Source: Desertimonas sp963786985 (lineage in GTDB: Bacteria > Actinomycetota > Acidimicrobiia > Acidimicrobiales > Ilumatobacteraceae). Taken from it: DNA of 64,000 nucleotides. A program made the position numbers and the translations under genes. Location: NCBI GenBank assembly GCA_963786985.1, contig CAWBBL010000009.1, forward strand, positions 186,001 through 250,000, read 5' to 3'. The first letter of the stretch is position 1, and each line of letters begins with the position of its first letter. The notes below the pieces were generated by a model that was not told where the DNA came from, did no database searches, and saw only the letters and a list, made by a program, of their open reading frames with translations. Below, piece after piece: positions 1 through 7,821 of this stretch.

Positions 1-544
1 CGGCGACCCGACCGTCACGGCGGGAATCGTCTCGGCGCTCGACCGCACGCTGTCGGTCAGTCCGTCCGAGGTCCTCGATGGTCTGATCCAAACGGACGCG
101 GCGATCTCGTCGGGCAACTCGGGTGGCCCGCTCGTCAACGCCGCCGGCCAGGTCGTCGGCATCAACACGGCCGTCGCCGAGAGCGACGAACAGCGCGCCG
201 CCACCAATGTCGGGTTCTCCATCGGCGTCGGCGAGGTGCTCGACGTGCTCGAGGACCTGCGCGCCGGCGGCCAGCGCGAGCCCGGATTCCTCGGTGTCCG
301 TCTGGCGGACCGCGACGACGGCGGCTCCGGTGCCCTGGTCGCCGAAGTCAATGCCGGCTCGCCTGCCGAGGCGGCCGGGCTGGAGGTCGGCGATGTCGTC
401 GTCGCCGTCGACGATCAGCCGATCAACGGCAGCGAGGGTCTCGTCGGAGCGGTCCGTGACCGCAGCCCGGGCGAACAAGTGGCCGTCGTCGTCGTGCGTG
501 ACGGCCAGGAGGTCACCCTCACGCCGACGCTCGCCAACGGCTGA
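1..544 (+). CDS. HtrA/DegP-type serine protease with PDZ domain (5' end missing)
   Basis: Only the last 181 codons lie in the window, read from base 2. The fragment opens in the chymotrypsin-like protease domain and carries the active-site serine motif GNSGGPL (serine codon at 119-121), followed by GFSIGV near the end of the barrel. A PDZ domain follows (GFLGVRLADRDD at about 286 to the stop), with the usual GSPAEAAGLEVGDVVVAVDD core. Family knowledge: HtrA proteases are envelope quality-control enzymes, normally anchored by an N-terminal membrane helix and acting outside the membrane. The anchor, histidine and aspartate would lie upstream and cannot be seen. Family assignment is secure; which HtrA paralogue it is cannot be told. 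Confidence 0.93.
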   Translation, partial: GDPTVTAGIVSALDRTLSVSPSEVLDGLIQTDAAISSGNSGGPLVNAAGQVVGINTAVAESDEQRAATNVGFSIGVGEVLDVLEDLRAGGQREPGFLGVRLADRDDGGSGALVAEVNAGSPAEAAGLEVGDVVVAVDDQPINGSEGLVGAVRDRSPGEQVAVVVVRDGQEVTLTPTLANG

Positions 545-593
545 CAGGGCGCCCCAGAACGAAGGGTGCCGGATCCACCTATCGTCGATCGGC

Positions 594-1415
594 GTGGGTG
601 TGCGAGTCGTCGACCTCGATCTCGTCGACGAGTCGAGAACCACCCCGACGATCGGCGACGTCGCCGGCGCGCCGCGGCGCCAACTGCCGACCGCCGTGTA
701 CCTGCCGGCGACGGACGGTCCCGCTCCGCTGATCGTCCTGGCCCACGGGTTCAACGGTCACCCGGATCTGTTCACCGCCCTGGCCGGTCACTGGGCCGAT
801 GCCGGATATGTGGTGGCGGTGCCCCGGTTCCCGGTGTCCAGCAACGAGTTCCCCATCCGCGACTCGCAGGCCTTCAACGAGCGCGTTGCCGACCTGCCGG
901 CGCAGGCCGATGACGTGACGTTCCTCGTCGCCGCCCTCGGCGCAGCCGACGACGACGCCATGAGCCCACTGGCCGGCCGCGTCGATGCCGACCGGCTCGG
1001 TCTGTATGGCCTGTCGCTCGGTGCCCTGACCGTGTGGTCGACGGTCGCCCGCGGCGGGCTCGGCGATTCTGGGGTCGCCGCCCTGATCCAGTCGGACGGC
1101 GGGTTCCCCGGCGACCTGGCGCAGCTGGCGGACGTGACGTTTCCGGTGCTCATCATCCACTCCGACATCGACCCGACGTTCCCGGTCGAGGGTGTGCTGC
1201 GCCAGTTCGACGTCGTCCCGGCACCCCGCTTTCTCCTCGTGCTCCACGGCGCCGCCCATGCGAAAGTCGGCGAGAACACGCCAACACCGGCCGACCACGC
1301 CTATCGGGTCGCCACCACCGTGTTCTGGGACCGCTATCTCCGTGGCGACGGCGCCGCCCCGTTCCCGGCGTCGATCAGCGTCGACGGCGTGACCACGTTC
1401 GTCGACGGCTCGTGA
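594..1415 (+). CDS. alpha/beta hydrolase (dienelactone hydrolase/chlorophyllase-like)
   Basis: About 273 residues. The fold signature is clear: the oxyanion segment PLIVLAHGFNGHP near residue 45, nucleophile elbow GLSLGA (GxSxG) near residue 143, acid candidate in HSDIDPTFP, and histidine in LHGAAHAK. No signal peptide or membrane segment is visible, so it is probably cytoplasmic. The substrate cannot be read from the sequence. No ATG or Shine-Dalgarno is available near the natural N-terminus; GTG at 594 (or 600) sits 8 bases after a TATCGT box at 580-585, which fits a leaderless transcript. A palindromic element starts 8 bp after the stop codon. Confidence 0.75.
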   Translation: MGVRVVDLDLVDESRTTPTIGDVAGAPRRQLPTAVYLPATDGPAPLIVLAHGFNGHPDLFTALAGHWADAGYVVAVPRFPVSSNEFPIRDSQAFNERVADLPAQADDVTFLVAALGAADDDAMSPLAGRVDADRLGLYGLSLGALTVWSTVARGGLGDSGVAALIQSDGGFPGDLAQLADVTFPVLIIHSDIDPTFPVEGVLRQFDVVPAPRFLLVLHGAAHAKVGENTPTPADHAYRVATTVFWDRYLRGDGAAPFPASISVDGVTTFVDGS

Positions 1416-1422
1416 CCGGGTG

Positions 1423-1497
1423 ATCTGGGGAAGATTCGGTTCAGACGCTGACCCGGATCTTCCCCACATCGCCGGGTGACACGGATCTTCCCCAGAT
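1423..1497. repeat. three-arm palindromic element, copy 1
   Basis: A 75-bp element with perfect 13-bp inverted ends (ATCTGGGGAAGAT at 1423-1435, ATCTTCCCCAGAT at 1485-1497) and a third, near-identical internal arm (ATCTTCCCCACAT, 1457-1469). The left arm can pair with either right-hand arm, so two exclusive hairpins are possible. The second copy at 51500-51574 matches it at 64 of 75 positions without gaps. It lies 8 bp after the hydrolase stop and ahead of the ribosomal operon. Confidence 0.85.
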
Positions 1498-1705
1498 GGA
1501 GGGGATCACGGGCGGTTGGAAGCGATCACCTGGGGCGATAGCGTTCCATGGCCGTGTCCGAGGGCTTCTCGGCACGCAGTGTTTCGCAACCGATGTCCGT
1601 GTGCGCCCGGCGGTGACCCGCCTCCGGGGACCACGCGGCGACAACCGATCCTGATGCTCCGTTGGCGGCCTGCCGGCGGAGCATTTGCATGGGATCTGCA
1701 TGGGG

Positions 1706-1750
1706 TCTGGGCGGTGCCCAGGCTTGACAGTTCTGGGCGGTGCCCAGGCT
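1706..1750. repeat. tandem palindromes ahead of the ribosomal operon
   Basis: A 19-bp sequence (TCTGGGCGGTGCCCAGGCT) occurs twice without mismatch, at 1706-1724 and 1732-1750, a 26-bp period. Each unit holds the inverted repeat CTGGGC-ggt-GCCCAG. A TTGACA (1724-1729) lies between them, but no good -10 box stands 16-18 bp further on; the nearest candidate is GATAGC around 1756-1761. The site is 60-100 bp before rplC, so it could be an operator pair or a paired RNA leader. The rest of the 394-bp gap 1416-1809 holds no gene that I can support. Confidence 0.7.
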
Positions 1751-1809
1751 GCGTGGATAGCGCCTGGTCAGCAGGCCAGCGCTCGATCAACCAGTAAGGA
1801 ACAGCCGCC

Positions 1810-2457
1810 ATGGCAACCACAGCGATCGTCGGCGAGAAAGTCGGCATGAGCCAGAAGTGGGTCGACGACAAGGTCGTCCCGGTGACGGTGCTGCGCGTCG
1901 AGCCGATGCGCGTCGTGCAGGTCAAGACCCCCGAGCGCGACGGCTACAGCGCGCTGCAGGTCACCTACGGCCACCGCGACGCCAGCAAGCTGAACAAGCC
2001 CGCCGCCGGCCATTTCGCCAAGGCCTCGGTCGACCCCGGCAAGCGGCTCATCGAGGTACGCCTCGACGACGTCGATGGCTACGAGATCGGCCAGGAGATC
2101 CAGGTCGACGTGCTGGCCGCCGGCACGAAGGTCGACGTCACCGCGGTCAGCAAGGGCAAGGGCTTCGCCGGCACGATGAAGCGCCACAACTTCTCCGGTC
2201 AGGGCGCCAGCCACGGCAACCACAAGCACCACCGGGCGCCCGGGTCGATCGGCGCGGCCTCGTTCCCCGGCCGGGTGTTCAAGGGCGTGCGGATGGCCGG
2301 TCACCTCGGCCACGAGCAGGTCACAACGCTCAACCTCGAGGTCGTCGAGTCCGATCCTGAGCGCAACCTGCTGCTCGTCAAGGGCTCGGTCCCCGGGCCC
2401 CGCGGCGGCGTCGTCGTCGTCCGCAACGCCGTCAAGTCACTGGTCGAGAAGGGCTGA
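1810..2457 (+). CDS. rplC: 50S ribosomal protein L3 (uL3)
   Basis: 215 residues, a normal length for uL3. The conserved centre is present around residues 135-172 (FSGQGASHGN, then HRAPGSIGAASFPGRVFKG); the glutamine in SGQGASHGN is the one methylated by PrmB in Escherichia coli. ATG at 1810 follows AAGGA at 1796-1800. It is the first gene of this operon: rpsJ, which normally precedes it, is not in the window. rplD follows after 4 bp. Confidence 0.98.
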   Translation: MATTAIVGEKVGMSQKWVDDKVVPVTVLRVEPMRVVQVKTPERDGYSALQVTYGHRDASKLNKPAAGHFAKASVDPGKRLIEVRLDDVDGYEIGQEIQVDVLAAGTKVDVTAVSKGKGFAGTMKRHNFSGQGASHGNHKHHRAPGSIGAASFPGRVFKGVRMAGHLGHEQVTTLNLEVVESDPERNLLLVKGSVPGPRGGVVVVRNAVKSLVEKG

Positions 2458-2461
2458 GCCG

Positions 2462-3241
2462 ATGGCCGAGATCACCGTCAAGAACGTCTCCGGCAAGAAG
2501 GCCGGCACCGTCACCCTCGACGAGGCGACGTTCGCCGTCCAACCCAACGTGCCGCTGATGCACCAGGTCGTCACCGCCCAGCTCGCCAGCCGGCGGGCCG
2601 GCACGCAGTCGACGAAGACGCGCTCCGAGGTGCGCGGTGGCGGCGCCAAGCCGTATCGCCAGAAGGGCACCGGCCGCGCTCGTCAGGGCTCGACCAACGC
2701 CCCGCACTTCGCTGGTGGCGGCGTCTCCCACGCCCCCAAGCCGCGCTCGTACCACCAGCGCACGCCGAAGAAGATGATCCGCGCCGCCCTGCGCTCGGCG
2801 CTGTCCGACCGGGCCAACGACGACAAGATCGTCGTCGTCGACTCATGGGGCCTCGACGCTCCCAAGACGAAGGACGCCGCCGCAGCGATCGCCGCCCTCG
2901 GCGTCGACGGTCGGGTGCTGGTCGTTCTCGACCGCGAAGACATCAACGCCGCCCTGAGCTTCCGCAACCTGCCGGACGTGCAGATCATCCACACCGGCGA
3001 GCTCAACGCCTACGACGTCCTCTGCAACGACTACATCGTGTTCACCACGGCGAGCCTCGAGGCAGTCAACTCAACAGCAACCGAGAGGTCGCCAGTAGTG
3101 ACCGCTTCGGCCCCCGACCGCAGCACCGACGAGGCCACGACCGGCGTCGCGAGCGCCAGCGAGCAGCCGGACGCGAGCGAGCCAGAGACGCAGCCGGACG
3201 CCAGCGAGTCGTCGAGCGAGCAAGGAGCTACGGCCTCATGA
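2462..3241 (+). CDS. rplD: 50S ribosomal protein L4 (uL4) with acidic tail
   Basis: 259 residues. Residues 1 to about 203 are uL4, with the extended loop (KTRSEVRGGGAKPYRQKGTG) that reaches into the exit tunnel. After NDYIVFTTASLEAVNS the protein continues for about 55 residues rich in Ser, Thr, Ala, Glu and Asp, with no fold I recognise. Typical uL4 stops near 205-220 residues, so the tail is an addition. The stop overlaps the rplW start (ATGA), which shows that the tail is read in frame up to the next gene rather than being a missed stop. Confidence 0.97.
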   Translation: MAEITVKNVSGKKAGTVTLDEATFAVQPNVPLMHQVVTAQLASRRAGTQSTKTRSEVRGGGAKPYRQKGTGRARQGSTNAPHFAGGGVSHAPKPRSYHQRTPKKMIRAALRSALSDRANDDKIVVVDSWGLDAPKTKDAAAAIAALGVDGRVLVVLDREDINAALSFRNLPDVQIIHTGELNAYDVLCNDYIVFTTASLEAVNSTATERSPVVTASAPDRSTDEATTGVASASEQPDASEPETQPDASESSSEQGATAS

Positions 3242-3525
3242 AGGACCCACGCGACATCATCCTCGCCCCGGTCGTCTCCGAGAAGAGCTATGCCCTGATG
3301 GAGACCGGTGTGTACACGTTCAAGGTGCACCCCTCGGCGAGCAAGCCGGAGATCCGTGACGCCGTCCAGGAGATCTGGGGGGTCGAGGTCTACAGCGTCA
3401 ACACGCTGAACCGTCCCGGCAAGCGCCGCCGTACCCGCGGCACCAACCGCATCGGTTCCAAGCCCGATGTCAAGCACGCCATCGTCACCCTCTCGGCGGG
3501 CGAGATCCCGCTGTTCGAGAACTGA
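3238..3525 (+). CDS. rplW: 50S ribosomal protein L23 (uL23)
   Basis: 95 residues beginning MKDPRDIILAPVVSEKSYAL, the standard uL23 N-terminus, and containing the KRRRTRGTNR basic loop. ATG at 3238 overlaps the rplD stop by four bases, implying translational coupling. uL23 sits at the tunnel exit and is the docking site for trigger factor and SRP. No unusual feature. Confidence 0.97.
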   Translation: MKDPRDIILAPVVSEKSYALMETGVYTFKVHPSASKPEIRDAVQEIWGVEVYSVNTLNRPGKRRRTRGTNRIGSKPDVKHAIVTLSAGEIPLFEN

Positions 3526-3532
3526 GTTCGTC

Positions 3533-4369
3533 ATGGGCATCCGCACTCGCAAACCCACCAGCCCCGGCCGGCGTTTCCAGACCGTCTCGGACTTCGCCGA
3601 GATCACCGCCAAGCGCCCCGAGAAGTCGCTCCTCGGCCCGAAGCCGAAGACCGGCGGTCGCAACGCCCAGGGGCGCATGACGTCGCGGCATCGCGGCGGC
3701 GGCCACAAGCAGCAGTACCGCATCGTCGACTTCAAGCGCAACAAGGACGGCGTCACCGCCAAGGTCGCCGCCATCGAGTACGACCCGAACCGCACGTGCC
3801 GAATCGCCCTGCTGCACTACGCCGACGGCACCAAGGCGTACATCCTCGCTCCTCGGGGACTGGCCGTCGGTGAGCACGTGATGAGCGGCCACGGTGCCGA
3901 CATCAAGCCGGGCAACGCGCTGCCGATGCGCTACATCCCCGTCGGCACCACCGTGCACAACGTCGAGCTGCGTCCTGGTCAAGGCGGCAAGATCGGCCGT
4001 TCGGCCGGCATCGCCGTGCAGCTCGTGGCCAAGGACGGCGACTTCGCCACGCTGCGGATGCCGTCCACCGAGATGCGCCGGGTGCCGATCGACTGCCGGG
4101 CGACGGTCGGCGAGGTCGGCAACTCCGAGCACGAGCTGGTCAAGGTCGGCAAGGCCGGACGCAACCGCTGGAAGGGTGTCCGCCCGCAGACCCGCGGCGT
4201 GGCGATGAACCCCGTCGACCACCCGCTCGGTGGTGGCGAGGGCCGCTCGTCGGGTGGCCGTCCTGCCGTGTCCCCGTGGGGCAAGCCGGAGGGTCGTACC
4301 CGCGACAAGTCGAAGACTTCGCAGACGCTCATCATTCGCCGTCGCCGCACCGGAAAGGGTCGGAGGTAA
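3533..4369 (+). CDS. rplB: 50S ribosomal protein L2 (uL2)
   Basis: 278 residues beginning MGIRTRKPTSPGRRFQT. The conserved C-terminal region with NPVDHPLGGGEGRS (the HPHGGGEG-like segment near the peptidyl transferase centre) is present, followed by KTSQTLIIRRRR. The ATG at 3533 is preferred because everything upstream in frame lies inside rplW. Seven bases separate it from rplW and three from rpsS. Confidence 0.98.
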   Translation: MGIRTRKPTSPGRRFQTVSDFAEITAKRPEKSLLGPKPKTGGRNAQGRMTSRHRGGGHKQQYRIVDFKRNKDGVTAKVAAIEYDPNRTCRIALLHYADGTKAYILAPRGLAVGEHVMSGHGADIKPGNALPMRYIPVGTTVHNVELRPGQGGKIGRSAGIAVQLVAKDGDFATLRMPSTEMRRVPIDCRATVGEVGNSEHELVKVGKAGRNRWKGVRPQTRGVAMNPVDHPLGGGEGRSSGGRPAVSPWGKPEGRTRDKSKTSQTLIIRRRRTGKGRR

Positions 4370-4372
4370 TCC

Positions 4373-4657
4373 ATGTCCCGCAGCCTGAAGAAGGGCCCCT
4401 TCGTCGACGACCACTTGCTCAAGAAGGTCGACGCCCAGAACACCGCCGGCGAGCGCCGGGTGATCAAGACGTGGTCGCGTCGTTCGACGATCATCCCCGA
4501 CATGGTCGGGCACACGATCGCCGTGCACGACGGGCGCAAGCACGTGCCGGTGTACATCACCGAATCGATGGTCGGGCACAAGCTCGGCGAGTTCAGCCCG
4601 AGCCGGACGTTCAGGTTCCACGCCGGCCAGGAGAAGTCAGCGAAGGGTCGGCGGTAA
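4373..4657 (+). CDS. rpsS: 30S ribosomal protein S19 (uS19)
   Basis: 94 residues, MSRSLKKGPFVDDHLLKKV, typical of uS19 from the small-subunit head. The signature ITESMVGHKLGEFSPSRTF is intact. It starts three bases after rplB, preceded by a GGAGG-like site (GGTCGGAGG) within the end of rplB. Confidence 0.98.
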   Translation: MSRSLKKGPFVDDHLLKKVDAQNTAGERRVIKTWSRRSTIIPDMVGHTIAVHDGRKHVPVYITESMVGHKLGEFSPSRTFRFHAGQEKSAKGRR

Positions 4658-4660
4658 GGC

Positions 4661-5650
4661 ATGACTGGTCTGAAGCTCAATGACGGCGTCGTGCAGCTCG
4701 ACGGACGGGTCTCGACGCGGGCCACCGCCAAGTACCTGCGCGGCTCGGCCTCCAAGGCCCGCGCCGTTCTCGACCTGATCCGCGGCCTCGATGTCCGCCG
4801 GGCCGACGAGGTGCTGCAATTCACCGACCGCGCCGCCGCCGCCGAGGTCCGCAAGGTGCTCGCCAGCGCCGTCGCCAACGCCGTGCACAACGACAGCCAG
4901 GACGTCGAGGAACTCTTCGTCGTGGCCTGCTACGCCGACGAGGGTCCGACGCTCAAGCGCTTCCGTCCCCGCGCTCGGGGACGGGCGAGCCGGATCAACA
5001 AGCGGACCTGCCACATCACGGTGATCGTCGCCCGAATGAGCGACGAGCGTCTGGAGATCGTCCAGGCCCGCCAGGCATCCGGACCGGCCGCCCGCCGTGT
5101 CGGGACCTCGGCCCAGGCTCGCCGCGAGCGCGTCGCCCGCAGCCGGGCGCGTGCCGAAGGGCTGCGTGGCGGTACGGCGGCGGCTGAGGGCGCCGACGCG
5201 ACCGAGGGCGCCGACGGGTCCGAGGGCGCTGACGCGACCGAGGGCGCTGAGGCGGTCGACCTCGCCGACGACACGGTTGTTGAAGAAGCTCTGGAAGAAG
5301 ACGTGGATGCATCCGCGGACGAGACTCCTGACTCTGCGTCACAGCAAACGACGTCCGACGTCGCTTCTCGTGACACAGAAGCCGAGGTGGACGTCGCCGT
5401 GCCGGCTGGCGCGGTGGTGGCTCCGGACGACGGGTCGATCCCCGAGGGCTACGAGATCAAGGGCAACACCAACTCGATGAAGTACCACCTGCCCGGCACT
5501 CGTTACTACGACATCACGATCCCCGAACTGTTCTTCGACACCGTCGAGAACGCCGAGGCCGCCGGTTACGAAGCGCCCGCTGGCGCCCAGGCGGCGCGAG
5601 GTCAAAGCGAAGCGGAGACCGAGCCCGCTGGAGAAGAGGAGTCCAAGTAA
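4661..5650 (+). CDS. rplV: 50S ribosomal protein L22 (uL22) with acidic linker and sunset domain
   Basis: 329 residues, against about 110-130 for most uL22. Residues 1-137 are uL22, including the beta-hairpin region KRFRPRARGRASRINKRTCH. Residues about 138-258 are basic and then strongly acidic (repeats of EGAD and Glu/Asp runs) and look disordered. Residues about 259-305 form a short domain, IPEGYEIKGNTNSMKYHLPG followed by RYYDITIPELFFDT and an AEAAGY end; this pattern is that of the small sunset domain found on many actinobacterial proteins. A short acidic tail closes it. The stop overlaps the rpsC start (TAATG), so the full length is translated. Confidence 0.95.
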   Translation: MTGLKLNDGVVQLDGRVSTRATAKYLRGSASKARAVLDLIRGLDVRRADEVLQFTDRAAAAEVRKVLASAVANAVHNDSQDVEELFVVACYADEGPTLKRFRPRARGRASRINKRTCHITVIVARMSDERLEIVQARQASGPAARRVGTSAQARRERVARSRARAEGLRGGTAAAEGADATEGADGSEGADATEGAEAVDLADDTVVEEALEEDVDASADETPDSASQQTTSDVASRDTEAEVDVAVPAGAVVAPDDGSIPEGYEIKGNTNSMKYHLPGTRYYDITIPELFFDTVENAEAAGYEAPAGAQAARGQSEAETEPAGEEESK

Positions 5651-6543
5651 TGGGCCAGAAGATCAACCCGTACGGGTTCCGTCTCGGCATCACGACCGAC
5701 TGGAAGAGCCGCTGGTTCAGCGACCGCCTGTACAAGGACTATCTCACTGAGGACTGGAAGATCCGTGAGGCGATCATGCGCCGCATGGAATCGGCCGCGA
5801 TCAGCCGGATCGAGATCGAGCGCACACGCGACAAGGTTCGCGTCGACGTGCACACGGCACGTCCGGGCATCGTCATCGGCCGCCGTGGCGCCCAGGCCGA
5901 CGAGCTGCGCACGCTGATCACCGACATCACCGGCAACCCCAAGGTGCAGCTGAACATCGTCGAGATCAAGAGTCCAGAGCTCGACGCCGCGCTGATCGCC
6001 CAGGGCGTCGCCGACCAGCTCGCCAACCGCATCGCCTTCCGCCGGGCCATGAAGCGCGCCGTGCAGAACGCCCAGCGGGCCGGCGCCCTCGGGATCCGCG
6101 TGCAGTGCTCGGGCCGCCTCGGTGGCGCCGAGATGAGCCGCACCGAGTGGTACCGCGAGGGTCGCGTCCCGCTGCACACGCTGCGGGCCGACATCGACTA
6201 CGGGTTCCGCGAGGCACGTACCACCTCGGGCCGAGTCGGCGTCAAGGTGTGGCTGTACAAGGGCGACATCCTCCCGTACAAGGTGTCCGACGACAAGATC
6301 GTCCGCGAGGCGGCAATGGCTGTCGGTGAGACGTCGGGCCAGGCCGCCGAGCCGCGGCGCGTCGTCTCCAGCGCGGCCCGCCGGCCCGCCGAAGAAGCCG
6401 CAGCAGCCGCAGCAGCCGAGGCTGCCGCCCCGCTGATCAAGGAAGCCGACCTCGAGCTCGAGAAGCTGCTCGACGAGGAAGAAGACATCGCGCGGCGGAC
6501 CCACGACGCCCACGAGCCCCCGCACTTCCGAGGTGACGATTGA
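5650..6543 (+). CDS. rpsC: 30S ribosomal protein S3 (uS3)
   Basis: 297 residues, MGQKINPYGFRLGITTDWKS. The type-2 KH domain with GIVIGRRGAQ is near residue 74; the uS3 C-terminal domain follows (GVKVWLYKGDILPYK, about residues 197-211). Residues from about 225 on are an alanine/glutamate-rich extension of some 70 residues, likely helical or disordered. Such tails are common in actinobacterial S3. The start overlaps the rplV stop by one base. Confidence 0.97.
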   Translation: MGQKINPYGFRLGITTDWKSRWFSDRLYKDYLTEDWKIREAIMRRMESAAISRIEIERTRDKVRVDVHTARPGIVIGRRGAQADELRTLITDITGNPKVQLNIVEIKSPELDAALIAQGVADQLANRIAFRRAMKRAVQNAQRAGALGIRVQCSGRLGGAEMSRTEWYREGRVPLHTLRADIDYGFREARTTSGRVGVKVWLYKGDILPYKVSDDKIVREAAMAVGETSGQAAEPRRVVSSAARRPAEEAAAAAAAEAAAPLIKEADLELEKLLDEEEDIARRTHDAHEPPHFRGDD

Positions 6544-6544
6544 C

Positions 6545-6961
6545 ATGTTGATGCCCCGCAAAGTCGCCCACCGCAAGCATCACCGCGGCCGCACCCGGGG
6601 TGTGGCGAGTGGTGGCACGGCGCTGGCGTTCGGCGAGTACGGCATCCAGGCCCTCGAGCCCGGCTGGATCACCGCTCGCCAGATCGAGGCCGCCCGTATC
6701 GCCATGACCCGGGCCATCAAGCGTGGTGGCAAGGTCTGGATCAACATCTTCCCGGACAAGCCGGTGACGAAGAAGCCCGCCGAAACACGGATGGGCTCGG
6801 GCAAGGGCAACCCGGAACTGTGGGTCGCCGTTGTCAAGCCGGGCCGCGTGCTCTTCGAGTTGTCGTTCCCCGACCCGGTGCAGGCCCGCATCGCCATGGA
6901 CAAAGCCGTTCAGAAGCTGCCGATCAAGGCCCGGGTCATCTCTCGTGAGGAGGTCGTCTGA
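6545..6961 (+). CDS. rplP: 50S ribosomal protein L16 (uL16)
   Basis: 138 residues from ATG 6545, giving MLMPRKVAHRKHHRG, the usual uL16 beginning. An in-frame start at 6533 is possible but lies inside rpsC and has no ribosome binding site; GAGGTGA at 6530-6536 fits 6545. uL16 binds near the A-site tRNA elbow. The stop overlaps rpmC by one base. Confidence 0.97.
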   Translation: MLMPRKVAHRKHHRGRTRGVASGGTALAFGEYGIQALEPGWITARQIEAARIAMTRAIKRGGKVWINIFPDKPVTKKPAETRMGSGKGNPELWVAVVKPGRVLFELSFPDPVQARIAMDKAVQKLPIKARVISREEVV

Positions 6962-7176
6962 TGGCTACCAAGACCAGTGCCCTCGCCGAGCTGGGCCTCG
7001 CCGAGCTCGTCGCCGAGCTCCGCGAGTCGAAGCAGGAGGCGCTCAACTTGCGCTTCCGCAACGCCACGGGGCAGCTCGAGAACACCGCCGAGATGACGCG
7101 GGTGCGTCGCCAGATCGCCCGCCTCAACACGCTCATCCGCCAGCGTGAGATTGCAGAAGCAGAGGCCAGAAAATGA
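6961..7176 (+). CDS. rpmC: 50S ribosomal protein L29 (uL29)
   Basis: 71 residues, two predicted helices, with the family motif ELRESKQEALNLRFRNATGQ. GAGGAGG lies just before the ATG inside rplP. It overlaps rplP by one base and rpsQ by four. Confidence 0.96.
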   Translation: MATKTSALAELGLAELVAELRESKQEALNLRFRNATGQLENTAEMTRVRRQIARLNTLIRQREIAEAEARK

Positions 7177-7445
7177 GCGAGAACAGCACCGAGACCCGCG
7201 CCTCGCGCAAGGTACGCGAGGGCGTGGTCGTGTCCGACTCGATGGACAAGACGGTCGTCGTCGCCGTCATCGAGCGCGTCCGGCATCCCAAGTACAACAA
7301 GTTCGTGCTGCAGACCAAGCGCCTGTATGCCCACGACGAAGCCAACGACGTCAACGTCGGCGACAAGGTGCGGGTCATGGAGACGCGGCCGTTGTCGAAG
7401 ACGAAGCGCTGGCGCGTCGCCGAAGTCCTCGAGCGAGCGAAGTAG
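7173..7445 (+). CDS. rpsQ: 30S ribosomal protein S17 (uS17)
   Basis: 90 residues. The OB-fold core starts at VREGVVVSDSMDKTVVVAVI and contains HPKYNKFVLQTKRLYAHDE. ATGA overlap with rpmC. Nothing unusual. Confidence 0.97.
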   Translation: MSENSTETRASRKVREGVVVSDSMDKTVVVAVIERVRHPKYNKFVLQTKRLYAHDEANDVNVGDKVRVMETRPLSKTKRWRVAEVLERAK

Positions 7446-7452
7446 CCGACCC

Positions 7453-7821
7453 ATGATTCAGCAAGAGTCCAGGCTCCGCGTGGCGGACAACTCGGGTGCC
7501 AAGGAGGTGCTCGTGATCAAGGTGCTCGGTGGCACGCGCCGCCGTTACGCCTCGATCGGCGACATCTTCGTGGCCACCGTCAAGGACGCCATCCCCGGCG
7601 CTGGTGTCAAGAAGGGTGAGGTCGTCAAGTGCGTCGTCGTGCGCACGAAGAAGGAGAAGCGCCGCCCCGACGGCAGCTACATCCGCTTCGACGAGAACGC
7701 CGCCGTCCTGATCAAGGACGACAACACACCGCGCGGCACGCGCATCTTCGGCCCAGTCGGCCGCGAGCTGCGCGATCGCCGTTTCATGAGAATCGTGTCA
7801 CTCGCCCCGGAGGTGTTGTGA
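7453..7821 (+). CDS. rplN: 50S ribosomal protein L14 (uL14)
   Basis: 122 residues, MIQQESRLRVADNSGAKEV, the highly conserved uL14 start. The ATG at 7453 is chosen on this conservation; upstream in-frame sequence lies within rpsQ. The stop overlaps the rplX start (TGATG). Confidence 0.98.
   Translation: MIQQESRLRVADNSGAKEVLVIKVLGGTRRRYASIGDIFVATVKDAIPGAGVKKGEVVKCVVVRTKKEKRRPDGSYIRFDENAAVLIKDDNTPRGTRIFGPVGRELRDRRFMRIVSLAPEVL

Noticed and set aside
123..593. N-terminal extension of the hydrolase frame back to base 123
   Set aside because: That part is a second frame of the HtrA gene (Ser/Arg-rich nonsense); hydrolase similarity begins only after about 600.
1516..1797. Possible 93-residue protein before rplC (checked as rpsJ)
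   Set aside because: No S10 motif; the text is a translation of the palindromic repeats.
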